A stretch of 64,000 nucleotides of DNA from Epiperipatus broadwayi (lineage: Eukaryota > Onychophora > Udeonychophora > Euonychophora > Peripatidae). Shown here one piece after another: positions 1 through 11,558 of the stretch. How positions within the stretch are numbered: position 1 is the first letter of the stretch; each line of letters starts with the position of its first letter. The notes beneath the pieces were generated by a model. It searched no databases. It saw only the letters and a program-made list of their open reading frames with translations, and had not been told where the DNA came from. The position numbers and the translations under genes are program-made. The DNA is taken from assembly GCA_028023455.1 (NCBI GenBank), contig JAQFVV010012400.1, forward strand, positions 15,185,490 to 15,249,489, in the 5' to 3' direction.

Positions 1-2109
1 TCTAATTCCGCATTTAGCTTGTAAATACAGCGTTTTCTTTTTAAGCTTAGAAGATATTGATGTCATATTGGTATAGAAATGCAGTCCAAAATCTATACAA
101 ATACATAATATAATAATACCGAAAATGGGGGATGTGTTATAAAATCACTTTCACAATACATCACTGAGCTTACATATCATGAAAAAGTTTTATTTCATTA
201 GTTTTTATATGTGAAGAACCAATATTATATTCGAGACAGATGCAAAAAAAATCCCCTGTATACATATTCTATTCTCTCTATTATTTCATTAACCTTCTTA
301 ATGCTGATTCACATTTTTTCTCACTACAGCAACTTCATGTAAATTTCCTTTGAATAATTCCCACTTGAGATTTAAAACAACTTGTATCATTTAGCTTTTT
401 AATGTTACTTTTCTCCCATTAATATTTCTGAGTTATTTTCTTAAAAATATTAATTCATCTAATAAAAAGTATAGGAATCTACATGACAAAATTATTAATT
501 ATATTTTTGAATCACAGTATTGTATATATTTTTAAAAATAGAAAGTAAATAATCTTTTTTTAAAAAAAAAAAAAAAGTTATTTTCAATTTTCCCATTACT
601 TTAAACTAACAGCTAGCTACTTTGATAATACAAATGACTTATTTTATTGCCTTATTCTATAATTTTTCAATTTATCATGATCAAAATTGGAACTAAAAGA
701 AGAAGTTAATAATATTTTATATTGTCTTGTTGATAATAAGAATATTATCTCTGGAGTGAAATTAATACATTGAAAAGTGTTTTTTTTTTTCATTTTAAAA
801 TAAAGTAATAATCAGTAAAAAAAAAAAAATGTAACTGGTATCTAAGCGACAAGTAGAGTTCAATAATCATTTAAAGCTTCTATTTTTACTATGTATGCAT
901 GAATATATATATGAAATCTTTAAAAATAGAGTAACAATTCAGATTTAAAAAATTTAAGAAGATATAACTATTTTTTAAAAGTTCAAACATAGCGATTTAT
1001 TCCAAAAACAATTGTCTATTTATTATTTAAAATGCTCCATAATAAAAATAACAAATTTACTATTTATTTCTTTGTATTCGAATTTGGTGAGAGAATAATA
1101 TTATACAAGGTAACAGTTTCATTGCATTCATATTTAAAAGTAAAAAAAAAAAATCAAATGGTTCTTCACTTAGAGATCATATGAGTTTCAATCACTGAAT
1201 ATGATACTTAAATTTAAATCTAGCCATTCTTCACTTTACTATTATTCTAAATTGTGCAGGGCATTTTGAAAAGTAAATAAATATATGCCACAAAAATAAC
1301 CCCATTCTAATCTTGCTTTATATTTTCCTGGATTTGCTTCTTTTGAAAAAAATTATATTCCTAATCTTATTATGTTCTTTCACTTTTTTTTTAAGTCATT
1401 CTAATCATGCTTGATTCATAACTGGAAGTTATTGACACAGTTTTTAGCTCTACCTTTGTCACTTGTGAAATATTTTAGCATGTCAATGCTGTATCCAAGG
1501 TTGTATTCTCCAAGATATTTTGAACTGCTCTAGTAACATTACACATAGTTGATTGCTAATAAATTTACTTGTGTAAAGTCTATAATTTAGTGATAGTTTC
1601 AGCCAATAGATAGAATCTCATATTTTTTTATATAAAAAACTGCTTTTGTGCAGTAGCGAAGCTGATAATGAGAAAAAAACTTTTCAATAAATGCTATTAA
1701 TGAATTTAAGCTGAAAAAAGCTAAAAATTAAATAATTTTTGTTTTATGTAAGTATTTAAAATGTTAAATATAATATTTAATAAATAAAGTTTATATTTAA
1801 AATTTAACTTATTTTTTAAATGGAAATGGAAATCATGTACTGTGAGAAAGCACTTCATTTTAGTCTGCTTTTTTTTCTTGGTCACAAAGTTGTAATACTT
1901 ATCCTTAAATTACTTAAAATATTTAAAATCACTTATAATTATTTCTTATTATTTCTCAAAGTACATATATAAATTATTTTTAATAATACATACATATTGA
2001 AACAGATGCTTTATCCATTTCAAAAGATCGATCGCGCAACTAAAAATAACTTTTATATTTAGAAAATTTAAAAGACAACTATTTAAAAGTTTTGTGTGCT
2101 ATTTTTTTT
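1..2109. other. A+T-rich non-coding stretch, no gene seen
   Basis: I see only A+T-rich sequence with frequent A and T homopolymers (for example near 561-576 and 780-830). There is no open reading frame with recognisable protein motifs on either strand and no tRNA-like box pair. It may be intergenic or intronic; the sequence alone does not decide. Confidence 0.6.
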
Positions 2110-3606
2110 AGCACTGTTCTATTAGCTCATATCAGCCATTTCATGGGGTTATTTATATGTGAAAACACATAAATATGCCATTTATGCGGCCGCTGGCCTT
2201 GTTTCTATGCAAAAGCACAGAAAAAGGCCATTTTGCATGCCATTCTGGAAGCCAGCCTGCAGCTACTTATTAGGCTCTTCATCCCAATGCTCATAGTTCA
2301 AAGTTCACTACAGTATCATCTGAGGGTGCCCAGACTTCAGCTTGCCATAATTCTTCAAATATGCATGTCAAAGTAATTAGCTTACAAGTCATCTGACCTA
2401 CTATTATCTCCTGACAATTGTAAACATGTTGCCACACTTCCCTACACAACATGGAATCTTCAAAAATTTGGAAAGAGTATGTCCAAGCAAGATTTTGACC
2501 AGCTCATGTTTGCACATGTCCACGACAAATAAAATGGCTGACTGCAAAACTGAGCTGTTCAAATTGTGCCAACTGCCATCCACAGAAGCTGGCATGGTGG
2601 CATTTTTACAGAACAACATAATCCTATATGCCAAGAGATGTGTGTATGAGACTGGAGACATCCAAAACCATCTCGTAGTTCAGTTGAAAGTTCCGTTCCT
2701 GTTGGCAAAAGTGTTCTCTTCGAAATGAGACCAGCTCCAGAATCCCATTGGTTTTGAAAACCTTAGTGTGAGCCAGGTTCAGGAATGAAGCATGCTTTGG
2801 TAGCTTATGTCCATTTCTTTGGTTTGCCATTTAGGAGGAGTTCACTCCGGGCACTCCAGTATTTAAGGATTGCCTGATGAAGTATTTCGGAAAGCAATAA
2901 AAGAATGTAGACATATAATACCAAGTACTACACAGTATTGTAGATACAGTCAAACAACCTTATTACATTAATATATAGCTATATCATGCCATATGTTACT
3001 ATGCTACCAAAAAAAACAATCCATTATAAAGTGAATAAAATCCCTTTTTTCCTTAAAAACAATGAATTAATTTAGATGTGGGTATTACATCAGTATTTTA
3101 TTCTTAGCATGAGTAATTATTAATAGCTACTGTCATTGAACTATTTATGCACATAAATCTGATTCTTATTGAACATCTAAATCTATGAAAAAGATTGCAT
3201 GGTACCTCTCTATTCCAAAGATTAAATTAGCAGACATGTATATAACTATTGGCTTTCTAATGCATAATTCATATCTGGTTTGATTAAATATACATATATA
3301 ATAAAGTTATTTTTATTTACAAACGAGTTCCACCTTATATAGCAAGGCGAGAGTAAAATTTGAAAAAAAAAATTGTTTTGAACTTATTTTAATTTCTATC
3401 ATCCAAGATTCTTCTCATTTATATACATATATTCTACATCATCAACTAAATAACAAATGAACAAACTTATTGATTTTGTAGATACGCTAACATACATTAA
3501 TATATAGATATTAAAAATTAATTTTTATGCTGGCAACCCGGTAACATTATATTTCTGTGTTTTTGCATAGCATCAAGTGGCTGTCATGAACTAATAGAAC
3601 AGTGCC
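2110..3606. mobile_element. Non-autonomous hAT-like DNA transposon, copy 1
   Basis: The ends are inverted: the left end reads agcactgttctattag and the reverse complement of the right end reads ggcactgttctattag, and similarity continues about 50 bp inward to a shared segment ending in AAAACACA. The same element occurs at 51707-53249, where a clean 8-bp target duplication shows hAT-type insertion, and in inverted, diverged form at 28535-29810. Here the flanks are T-rich and the duplication is degraded. The interior has short, mutually antisense reading frames of 85-100 codons (2404-2728) that lack any hAT transposase motif I can recognise, so I read it as a non-autonomous derivative. The interior (2130-3000) is visibly less A+T-rich than its surroundings. 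Confidence 0.75.
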
Positions 3607-6230
3607 CTTTTTTATGTATTAAGAATACATGCAATAACACACATACTCGTTTATATTTAAAATTATGTGATTTTATTTTTTTTCTTCAATAAATTTTATT
3701 TTAGTTTAAAATAATTTTCTTCGGATGCATTTTTTTATCACAGTAATTAAAAGCAAGCTAAGTTTTAATCTATTTGAAAAAGCATTTTAATTTTAAAAAG
3801 TTTTGATTGCGATCAAGTTTCTTTTTATTTTTGATTATAATCTATTTTTTTAAAAAAGCTGAGACTTATTTTTGCATTTACTTTTTTGAAATTAATTTTG
3901 AATAAGATAAGAACCCTGGTCAGATGTTGTTTTTTTTAAATTAAAATTAAGTGGGAAATAGATTTACCCTGGTAAAAACCTTTTATTTAAAGATAGCCCA
4001 GTTTTTTTGATGATTATTATTATTCTGCTCATGAAGATTATTGATTCAGTTTATTATTCTGCTGATTGTTATTATTCATTCTTATTCTTCTGCTTGTGAT
4101 ACCTATTCGGATTGCTGCACTGACTTATATTTTAAAGATAGCTGTCCATGTCTTTATATCATCATTACTGATATTATATTTTTGCTGGCTGCTAATAGGA
4201 AATTCTGCTGATATCATATTACAGTGTACTTTTTGCTAAATAGCGATCGTCCCTACAGAATGGCAAAACTACATGCCATGAAAATTTTTTTTTACAATTT
4301 GCAGTGCTAAATCAACCCAAAGATGGGCTCTGGATTCCAAATTGTGCCTACAAGATCATATCCTAAAAGCCTAGTCCAGAACTGATCCAAAGATTGTCTC
4401 CAAACTCCCAAACATATAAAAGTAAATCAAAGCACATATGGAACCATATATAAACTGAATTTTGCACATCCTGCTGGAAGAAATTAGCTGGACCTAACAT
4501 TATGCCTCAGCAAGGTAAACCTACCTTTTCATATTATAACATAACCAGGGCTTAAATATTTAGTTAAATCTCTGTTAAAGTCTCAGCTTATTCTTAAAAG
4601 AAAATTGTCTTTATAATAAGTTTTGCATATTTGTTTAAATATCTTTAATTATTTTATCCTGTATTATATTTATAGTGTGTACTAGAATTTATTTATTCAA
4701 GAGTGTATTGCGAGTTTGTATTTTATATGCTTAGTGGGTTTTTTTTTCTTTTATACTACTAACCCTTGATAAACATTTGGGCAGATATTACTAATTTTCT
4801 TTTAACTTGCCTGTTCTTTTTCATTATAATTAATTTGGATAAGCTTGGTTTCCATTTCCTGCAGACTGAAAAACTTTTGGCTAGCAGTTTATCGAGTACA
4901 TTGTTCTGTTTTTCCTAAATCGGAGATTTTGTTTTGTTCTATTTAAGATTACATAAAATTGTAATATTTTTATGTTCTATTTTCTTTTCTTGTATTAGAA
5001 TCAACTTTGATGATCTTGAACATGGTCATTCATGAGCTGTTCTGCAGATGTATGATATTCTTTGTCCCGATATTTCTTTTCCATGCTAAGAAAAGCTCAC
5101 CTGCACTGTCTCATTGTATTCCCTACAAGACCACTTTGTTTTGAAATCTCTAAATAGGAAAACTGGAATTAGTTTACATAAATTGCTATCAGGAGGATAT
5201 AAATCCCTCTTAAATCTTAGGTGAGAAAACAAACTTATCTGCCAGGGTATTTTAATATTTTTAATACTCCCGTACACTCTTTGATAAATTTGCTAGAGTC
5301 AAACTTTCATATTTTTTTGCTTGCCTGGGATTTTTTTTTTTTTTTGATTTAATAAACTTTAAAATTATCTACAATTATTTTGGCTAATGTTTGTCTTTGT
5401 GTTTTTTTCTCAATAGAATGAACAAGGTTAAAGATCTCTTTCTCTCCCTGCATCTAGCTGGTGATATTCATCATCATACGTTAACTTCTGGATCACTGTA
5501 AATTAAATTTTCTAAGTAGTTAATGACCTAGTGGTGCTCTCAATGATCAAAAGAAGTAAAGAAGTAACTAATATAATACACATATATACATGTCACATTT
5601 AGGTTAGTGATAGACAATACGGTTTCAGATAATAGAATGATCTTCAGATATGAGATTTAATTATGCCTAAAAATAAGCCTTGGAGGAAAAAATGTACATT
5701 AGCCTTGGAGGATAGGATGTGTATTTAGCAAAGACTAGTTACTGTTTCTGTTACAAATTTTCTTTCTGTCTCTCTTTTCTCTCTTCAATAATTTAAGTTA
5801 GTGAAATCTGATCATCATGAGTAACTTATGCAATGCAGTCATCTTGATATACTATTTGTGATAATGGAATTATGTGTTTATGCAACCATATTTATCTTTT
5901 AATTACATGCAAAGAATTTCTGAATCTAATTCTCTTTTCATTTTTTTTTTAAAACTCAAGTCTATAAGAATAAAAAAAGCAAAGATTGGGACAGGGTGAG
6001 TAAGTGTAGGAGTCTTTAGTTGTGATCATTACTGAAGGCAATACAATTATTGATGAGTTCATTTGGCACTGGATTTAGAACAGTTTTTCTGGCAAAGATT
6101 ATGTATTTAGGCAGCCCTAATTAGGAATATTTCTATCTATCATGTCTACGATTTTCTTTTTGGTTGATATGTGATATGTTGAATATATAAAATTAATTTA
6201 TAATTTAAAAAATCTATATATCGGTGGTGA
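3607..6230. other. A+T-rich non-coding stretch, no gene seen
   Basis: There is no coding or RNA feature I can support. Around 4010-4100 a loose TTATT/TTCTGCT-rich patch looks like decayed simple repeat, and 5645-5735 holds two copies of the short phrase attagccttggagga. Nothing else stands out. Confidence 0.5.
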
Positions 6231-6269
6231 ATTCTGGAGTCAATATTTTAGTGCAAAATTTAATAAAAA

Positions 6270-6990
6270 TACATACAGGGTAGACAAAAACTAATATATA
6301 ATATTGCATTTTTATTTTTTCCATTATTTTAAAACGTACTGAAAATGATAATAAGTATTCTGGGCAAAGAACAAAAAAAAAAGCATATTCCGAAACAGTA
6401 CTGAAAGGCTAAAAAAGTCAAGAAAATGTACAGAAAGTAGGTAGAGTATATGAAACTGCTCCACAAATTATCATATAAGAGACAAATTTAAATCAATTGA
6501 TCATATTTAGTTGCTTGAAATATTTTCCATCAATAAATATCACAACATCCCTGAAATTTGTCCCAAATACTCCAAGACAAAACTCCTTCATTTGTCCAAT
6601 TTGTAAGGCTTCCTCTCAAAAATTTTGTAATATATATTATAATAATTGTCAGCAACTACAGTTGTGATGGGACTCCAACATCACCTTCTGGAAGTTCAAT
6701 CTTCACAGTGATGCTTGTCTGGATTGTTCAACCCTCTATACATAATTATGATGATACCTATGACTTGATAATGTGAAACCATTGAATATATTGCATCATG
6801 TATATTGGTAAAGCCTTTTTGCCACATCCTGCATATTTTTAGTTATCCAATACTGCATCAGAATCCACTTTTTTTGTTCTTCACTCAGACTCTTTGTCAT
6901 CTTTTCCAATATTCATAAAATAAAAAATAATAATAATGAAAAATAAAAGTAGATACACAGAGATATTTATTTTTGACTTGCTCTATATAT
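6270..6990 (-). pseudogene. Possible decayed Tc1/mariner-like element with helix-turn-helix remnant
   Basis: On the minus strand, from about 6900 downwards, the broken translation reads like the start of a transposase DNA-binding region (SEEQKKWILMQYWITKN, then a DV..R-like helix). This pattern is common at the N-terminus of Tc/mariner-related transposases. Stops and frameshifts follow at once. The flanks carry weakly matching inverted ends (agggtagacaaaaactaatat near 6279, and the complement of atatttatttttgacttgctc near 6962). No catalytic D/E residues are visible. This is a guess from a short stretch; an unrelated helix-turn-helix remnant is equally possible. Confidence 0.25.
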
Positions 6991-7073
6991 ATCACAGTTG
7001 GTATTATTCTAAAGCCTTAACTCATCTGAAAACTTTTAATATGATTACATATAATTTAAACCCTGCAGTCATC

Positions 7074-7081
7074 CTCTAAAT
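7074..7081. repeat. Target-site duplication (left), 8 bp
   Basis: CTCTAAAT occurs here and exactly again at 8712-8719, directly abutting the two inverted ends of the element between them. An 8-bp duplication is the hallmark of hAT transposition. Confidence 0.9.
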
Positions 7082-7498
7082 CAGCATTTCCCAACCTTTT
7101 TTGGCTCGCGTACCGCTTGGTAGTACATCACGCTAAATTGTACCACTTCATAAAAATGATTGTATTTCATGAAATTTGTTATTGTGTGTTATTTTATTTG
7201 CATTATAAATATTATAGGGTGACCATTTATATATTCACATCTCATAATGAGACAAATTACATTGAAAAACGCCTAAACGTCACGCCAGATTATAAATTCA
7301 CTGAAATTATAAACTCACTGTAACATATTTATATGTATGTGTTTGTTCAAAGTTTCATATTTTTTCCAAAATAATTTATTAAAGATTACATTATTACATT
7401 AAAGGTTATTTGGTACATATTTTGTTCAAAGTGTTTTCTCATTCCTTCATTTGGTTTTCCCGAATTTGAGTCTGTTTTCTCTTTTTCGGAGCATCTTG

Positions 7499-7738
7499 CT
7501 ATTGGTTGAGCCATGGAGAGAATAAATCCAGCATGTCCCAAGTCATGGTAAAAATAACCTCAGGAGTTATCAGGCTATCTCTTGTTCTTGTTTTCTTTAT
7601 ATTGTTCAGCATGAAGTTAATAGGATTAAAATTTTGATGATTAAATACTAGCTTACATCTAGTAATCCACAATAGATAATCAAGAATTAATGAGAGTCTA
7701 ATTTCTGGGTATGATCCTTTTCTGAAACATTCTTTCAA
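7499..7738 (-). pseudogene. Possible LINE reverse-transcriptase C-terminal fragment inside the hAT
   Basis: This is an open frame of 79 codons on the minus strand. The stretch LLWITRCKLVFNHQNF followed by KKTRTRDSLITPE resembles the tail of many arthropod non-LTR retrotransposon ORF2 proteins, where a tryptophan/arginine-rich (I/L)W..R..LVF segment is followed by an RTRDSL-like motif after the reverse transcriptase domain. It has no matching upstream reverse transcriptase here, so it would be a captured or inserted fragment. It could instead be chance similarity, or part of the hAT 3' region. Confidence 0.35.
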
Positions 7739-7897
7739 ATTAAATAATTTAGATTGATTTGTCTTGATTCATTCATTATTTATCTACTATTTTGTCATAT
7801 TTCGTTTACTAATAAATGGTTTTAATAAAAACACAAAATTATAAAAAACCAATTAATATATTTTCTTATCATAATCAAATATTTTTATAAAATAAAT

Positions 7898-8383
7898 TTA
7901 ATGAGATCTTTGTGCTTGTTTCGAACAACATAATTTTTTGAAATTTGGTTCGAAAGATGCGAGGTATACCCTTAAGTCTACAGCTGCGTTCAATCTGTTT
8001 CGATACTTATTTTTTAAAAAAATATATGAAGAAAAAGCTCTTCCTACTAATTCCGTATTAGTAAACGATAATAATAATTTAAGAGCTTTCTCAGAAAGTT
8101 GTTCATATTCTTTAATGTTTAACCAAAAATTAATTAGATTGTGTCGTTTGAACTCTACTTGTAAAGTTCTGACACAAGATAATTCTATTAAATTTTCTTT
8201 ATCCTTTATTGATAATGATGTAGCTTTTTCTAAATTTTCTGCATAGAAGGGGTTTGAAATCCAATTATCATTTGTGTTTTCGGGTTTTGAAAAATATTCC
8301 ATGAAAGACAATTTTAATCCTGTTAAATGTGCTATTATATTTTCTCGTATATCTTGAGACAGATTAACCTTATTTTCAAACAA
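7898..8383 (-). pseudogene. hAT transposase C-terminal dimerisation region (ZBED5/SCAND3-like), truncated
   Basis: This is an open frame of 161 codons. Its order of motifs is that of the C-terminus of hAT transposases of the ZBED5/SCAND3/FAM200 type: a segment with FMEYFS and, after it, a WISNPF motif near residues 25-50; then KENLIELSCVRTLQVEF (about 60-76); an FWLNIKEYEQLSEKAL segment (about 83-100), which in the family is the F-W-....YP.L...A hAT dimerisation core; and near the end the KNKYRNRLNAAVDLRV motif (about 124-140), matching the family's KTKYRNRL...DLR signature. In the family these segments mediate dimerisation and form part of the catalytic fold. The N-terminal BED zinc finger and the first catalytic residues are absent. 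The frame opens at an internal methionine, so the true upstream part was lost by deletion. It is non-functional as a transposase. Confidence 0.85.
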
Positions 8384-8711
8384 AAAATATGTAGAGTTTC
8401 GAATACTTCCAGTTGATTGTTTTCGATACTTATATATATTACTGTTTCCAAAAATCTAATTTCTTAATCATACTTTCAATTTTATCATTAACATTAAAGA
8501 TCGTTATCGACTGTACATATTAACAACTTTACTGTATAATATTATTAATAAAAATAATTTATATGAATTATAGGAAAAAACGTTTCTATGATATTTTTAT
8601 GATTTAATTTTTTTTTTTTTATGTCCGCCATTATTTATTATTTTTCGTGTACCACCAACCAACAACTCGCGTACCACCAGTGGTATGCGTACCACAGGTT
8701 GGGAAACACTG

Positions 8712-8719
8712 CTCTAAAT
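8712..8719. repeat. Target-site duplication (right), 8 bp
   Basis: CTCTAAAT, identical to 7074-7081, follows directly on the right inverted end of the hAT element. Confidence 0.9.
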
Positions 8720-9888
8720 GATCTAAAAAGTGCACCATAATTCAAGTAACTAACATGACTGTCAACAACAATTACAAAAAAAAATAAATGAAAAATTCTA
8801 ATCACTACTGAAACATCGCAAGCATTTGGTCACACCCAAAAAATTTTTTTTTAAAAAAAATTGTTCAAAAGATTTCAGCAGAGCTATGGCAAATGCTACA
8901 TCAATATTCATTACTTCACTTAGTTCCTAGAAAAAAAAATGTAAATAGACAAAATGTAAAAACCGTAAAATTCATAAATTTGATATATTTTCTGATATGG
9001 CAATAGCCATTTTTTCCATCTTGAGCACTATATGCGATCACAAAACTTTTACATAATTTAATAGTGCGATCACAAAACTTTTATATAATTTAATAAACAT
9101 TGTAAAATATACTTCTCAAATAATAAAAAATGAACTATAAAGCATACTTATATTGCATTAGAAAGCTCAAAGTCTGAAGACCTTAAATGATAATCTAAAA
9201 TAAATAATGGCAAGTAAAAGTGACAATAAATTCTGACATCAATACAAAAATTAACATCAAAATAACTATAAAGGCTATAGTGTGCTTGTAATGACAACAT
9301 ATTTAATTGCAATGAAAGTCAGATATTTTGCTTCTTATTTTATTTTTTTCCAAAAAAAATGTATTTATTATTATTTTTGTTTTTTGAATAAATATAAATG
9401 AGTGGACATACAAATAATAAATATACACGTAAACGTGTTCTCTCAATTTATATATAAATACTATAACATGAAAAGGTGTCTGTGTTACATTTGAAGATGT
9501 TGAAAACTACTGTCCATGTGCATTCAATAACAATACATCTTCTGTTGTAATCAAAATTTATCTGAACTATTACAATCAATATACACAATTGGGGGGAAGG
9601 AAAACAAAATATAGCAGATATTATGGCTCTATTGTAATTGATTATTAATCAAAATAGAATAAATTGATAATTACAATGGTAAATCCTCATATAAAGATTC
9701 ATAAAATGTTGTGCAGGGGTATATATGATCAATATAATTATGGATTAAATAAAAAATTATATATATACATATTTTATCAGATTGTTTATATCTGGGATGA
9801 AAATCTACTGCAAACTATTTTACAAAAAAAATAGTGAATAATAATTAGCTAAGTAAACCACATTTTAATCTACTTTATTACTATAGAC
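8720..9888. other. A+T-rich non-coding stretch with a short tandem duplication
   Basis: No gene is seen. At about 9032-9096 the phrase tgcgatcacaaaactttt plus its A+T-rich tail occurs twice in tandem, with a period near 32 bp. The rest is plain A+T-rich DNA. Confidence 0.5.
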
Positions 9889-10253
9889 TAGGGGTGGCCA
9901 AACTTTTAGATGTGATCAACTTTTTGGTGAAAGTGTACCTGAGGGCAACTACGTATTTTCAGGGCTTCGAACCAAAAACTATAAAATAAAACATTATTTT
10001 TGCCAGAAAGAAAACCGGAACGGAAAAAAATAAAAATTTTAAGTCTTAGTTTTTTTAGAATATATTTATGAATTGGTGCTTTTTTTTTTTATAAGAGCAT
10101 TTTAGATACTTTGAAATATTGGTGACATTTTTAGAAGATATGAACTGATGAATTTTTATTCAATAAGATATGAACTGTTGAAGACATTTTGTATGACTAC
10201 TATTAAATTATTTCAGTTTCCTATAGTATTACAATTTATCCATGTTGTTTTAT

Positions 10254-10264
10254 AAAATATTTTA
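10254..10264. repeat. Candidate target-site duplication of the palindromic insertion (left)
   Basis: AAAATATTTTA occurs here and again at 11147-11157, bracketing the palindromic element. In A+T-rich DNA an 11-bp match of this kind could arise by chance, hence moderate confidence. Confidence 0.5.
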
Positions 10265-11146
10265 ACTGAAACACAGGCTTAATATATACCACGTGTCTAT
10301 ATATGTAATATAGGGTATATGAGCACAGACTTTCACAAGACCCACCACTCTCCACTCTATCTAATAACACTGATACACTCAAGCACATATATGCTGAAAA
10401 GATAAATAATCACCAATTTCATGCTAAACCAGCAATCATCAGTTGGTCCAGATTATCATCTCCCACACATATATACTATAAGTGCTCAGATATATATTAA
10501 GATAGACAATCTTCATACTTTAATGGACTGGCTCCAATCTACTACACACTCCTACTCTTCAACCGTCCATCCAATTGAAAGTCTGATGATGGAATGCTCA
10601 AAGGCCACCCTAAGGCAGCCATGTTGACCCAAGGGCAATCTGAACCCCACATGTACAGGACATAATCCATTAAATACATATTGCAAGGATGGGCAGACAT
10701 CTCTACAATGTAATAACTGAAACAGGCTTAATATATACAATATATTACATTGTAGAGATGTCTGCCCATCCTTGCATATGTATTTAATGGATTATGTCCT
10801 GTACATGTGGGGTTCAGATTGCCCTTGGGTCAACATGGGTGTGTCAAGAATCTTGGCCTTAGGGTTGCCTTCGAGCATTCCACCATCAGATTTTCAATTG
10901 GATGGACGGTTGAAGAGTAGGAGTGTGTAGTAGATTGGAGCCAGTCCATTAAAGTATGAAGATTGTCTATCTTAATATATATCTGAGCACTTATAGTATA
11001 TATGTGTGGGAGATGATAATCTGGACCAACTGATGATTGCTGGTTTAGCATGAAATACGTAAATTGGTGATTATTTATCTTTTCAGCATATATGTGCTTG
11101 AGTGTATCAGTGTTATTAGATAGAGTGGAGAGTGGTGGGTCTTGTG
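10265..11146. mobile_element. Long palindromic (fold-back) element with ~385/407-bp arms
   Basis: From 10331 to 10715 the sequence reappears as its reverse complement from 11149 back to 10743, with very few changes. The main one is a 15-bp-scale insertion near 10842-10858 in the right arm. Only a ~27-bp spacer separates the arms. The first ~25 bp of the insertion (actgaaacacaggcttaa, 10265-10282, and on to ttaatatatac) recur almost exactly in that central spacer (10716-10732). Each arm therefore begins with the same leader, as if one unit had been copied twice, the second time in reverse. Both arms hold the same reading frame of 68-73 codons on opposite strands (10421-10627 +, 10830-11051 -), beginning MLNQQSSVGPDYH. 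I do not recognise the peptide. The family is unidentified. Confidence 0.85.
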
Positions 11147-11157
11147 AAAATATTTTA
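11147..11157. repeat. Candidate target-site duplication of the palindromic insertion (right)
   Basis: AAAATATTTTA, identical to 10254-10264, follows the right arm of the palindrome. Confidence 0.5.
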
Positions 11158-11558
11158 TTAAATTACAATTATTAAATTACTATACAAAGTGTTTTAAAAA
11201 GTTCACAACGTCTATGTTTTAAAATCAGTTGATTAAAATCCTTGTTTCTCCAAGATAAGTTATTTTCATTTCTCCTCAGGAAAACGGCAATTAAATATTT
11301 CTAAGAATTTTAGCTCTAGCATTACACAAAAATAATTTAATTCTTTTCAGCTTCTTCCAATCTGGATTTTTTTTTTGCGATCGACAATAACAACAGGTGT
11401 TATTTTAAACAACTATTTTTAAATGAGATTAATTTTGAATTTTTATTTTTTTTTATATTCAAATTAGCTCTGAATTTTTTGTCAATATTCACGGCAGTTT
11501 CGCGCTCGACTTTCAGAGACGTTGTGGCTGACCGCAGTCGACATTTTGGCCACCCCTG

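Larger units (their letters stand above)
7082..8711. mobile_element. hAT transposon with 15-bp terminal inverted repeats, internally deleted
   Basis: The left end is cagcatttcccaacc and the complement of the right end is cagtgtttcccaacc, two mismatches in 15. The ends are flanked by the exact 8-bp duplication CTCTAAAT (7074-7081 and 8712-8719). Inside the ends, subterminal tgcgtaccac/gcgtaccgc motifs recur at both sides (7107-7135 and 8646-8695). The element is about 1.63 kb and carries only the last part of a transposase on the minus strand (7898-8383), so it cannot move itself. Sharp ends and an exact duplication suggest a fairly recent insertion. A fragment resembling a LINE C-terminus (7499-7738) sits in its 3' part. 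Confidence 0.92.
9889..11558. mobile_element. hAT-like transposon, interrupted by a palindromic element
   Basis: The left end taggggtggccaaac and the complement of the right end caggggtggccaaaa form an inverted pair of the CAGGGGTGGCCAAAC type known from hAT elements of many animals. The candidate 8-bp flanks (ctatagac and ctgcatac) agree at only five of eight positions, so the duplication is decayed or my boundary is off by a base. Most of the interior has been displaced by a separate inverted-repeat insertion (10265-11146). What remains outside that insertion shows no transposase motif, so this was probably a short non-autonomous copy of a few hundred bp. Confidence 0.65.

Noticed and set aside
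2404-2830. Three overlapping open frames (85, 100 and 68 codons) as possible genes
   Set aside because: They lie on both strands within a repeated hAT-like element, overlap one another and show no known motif.
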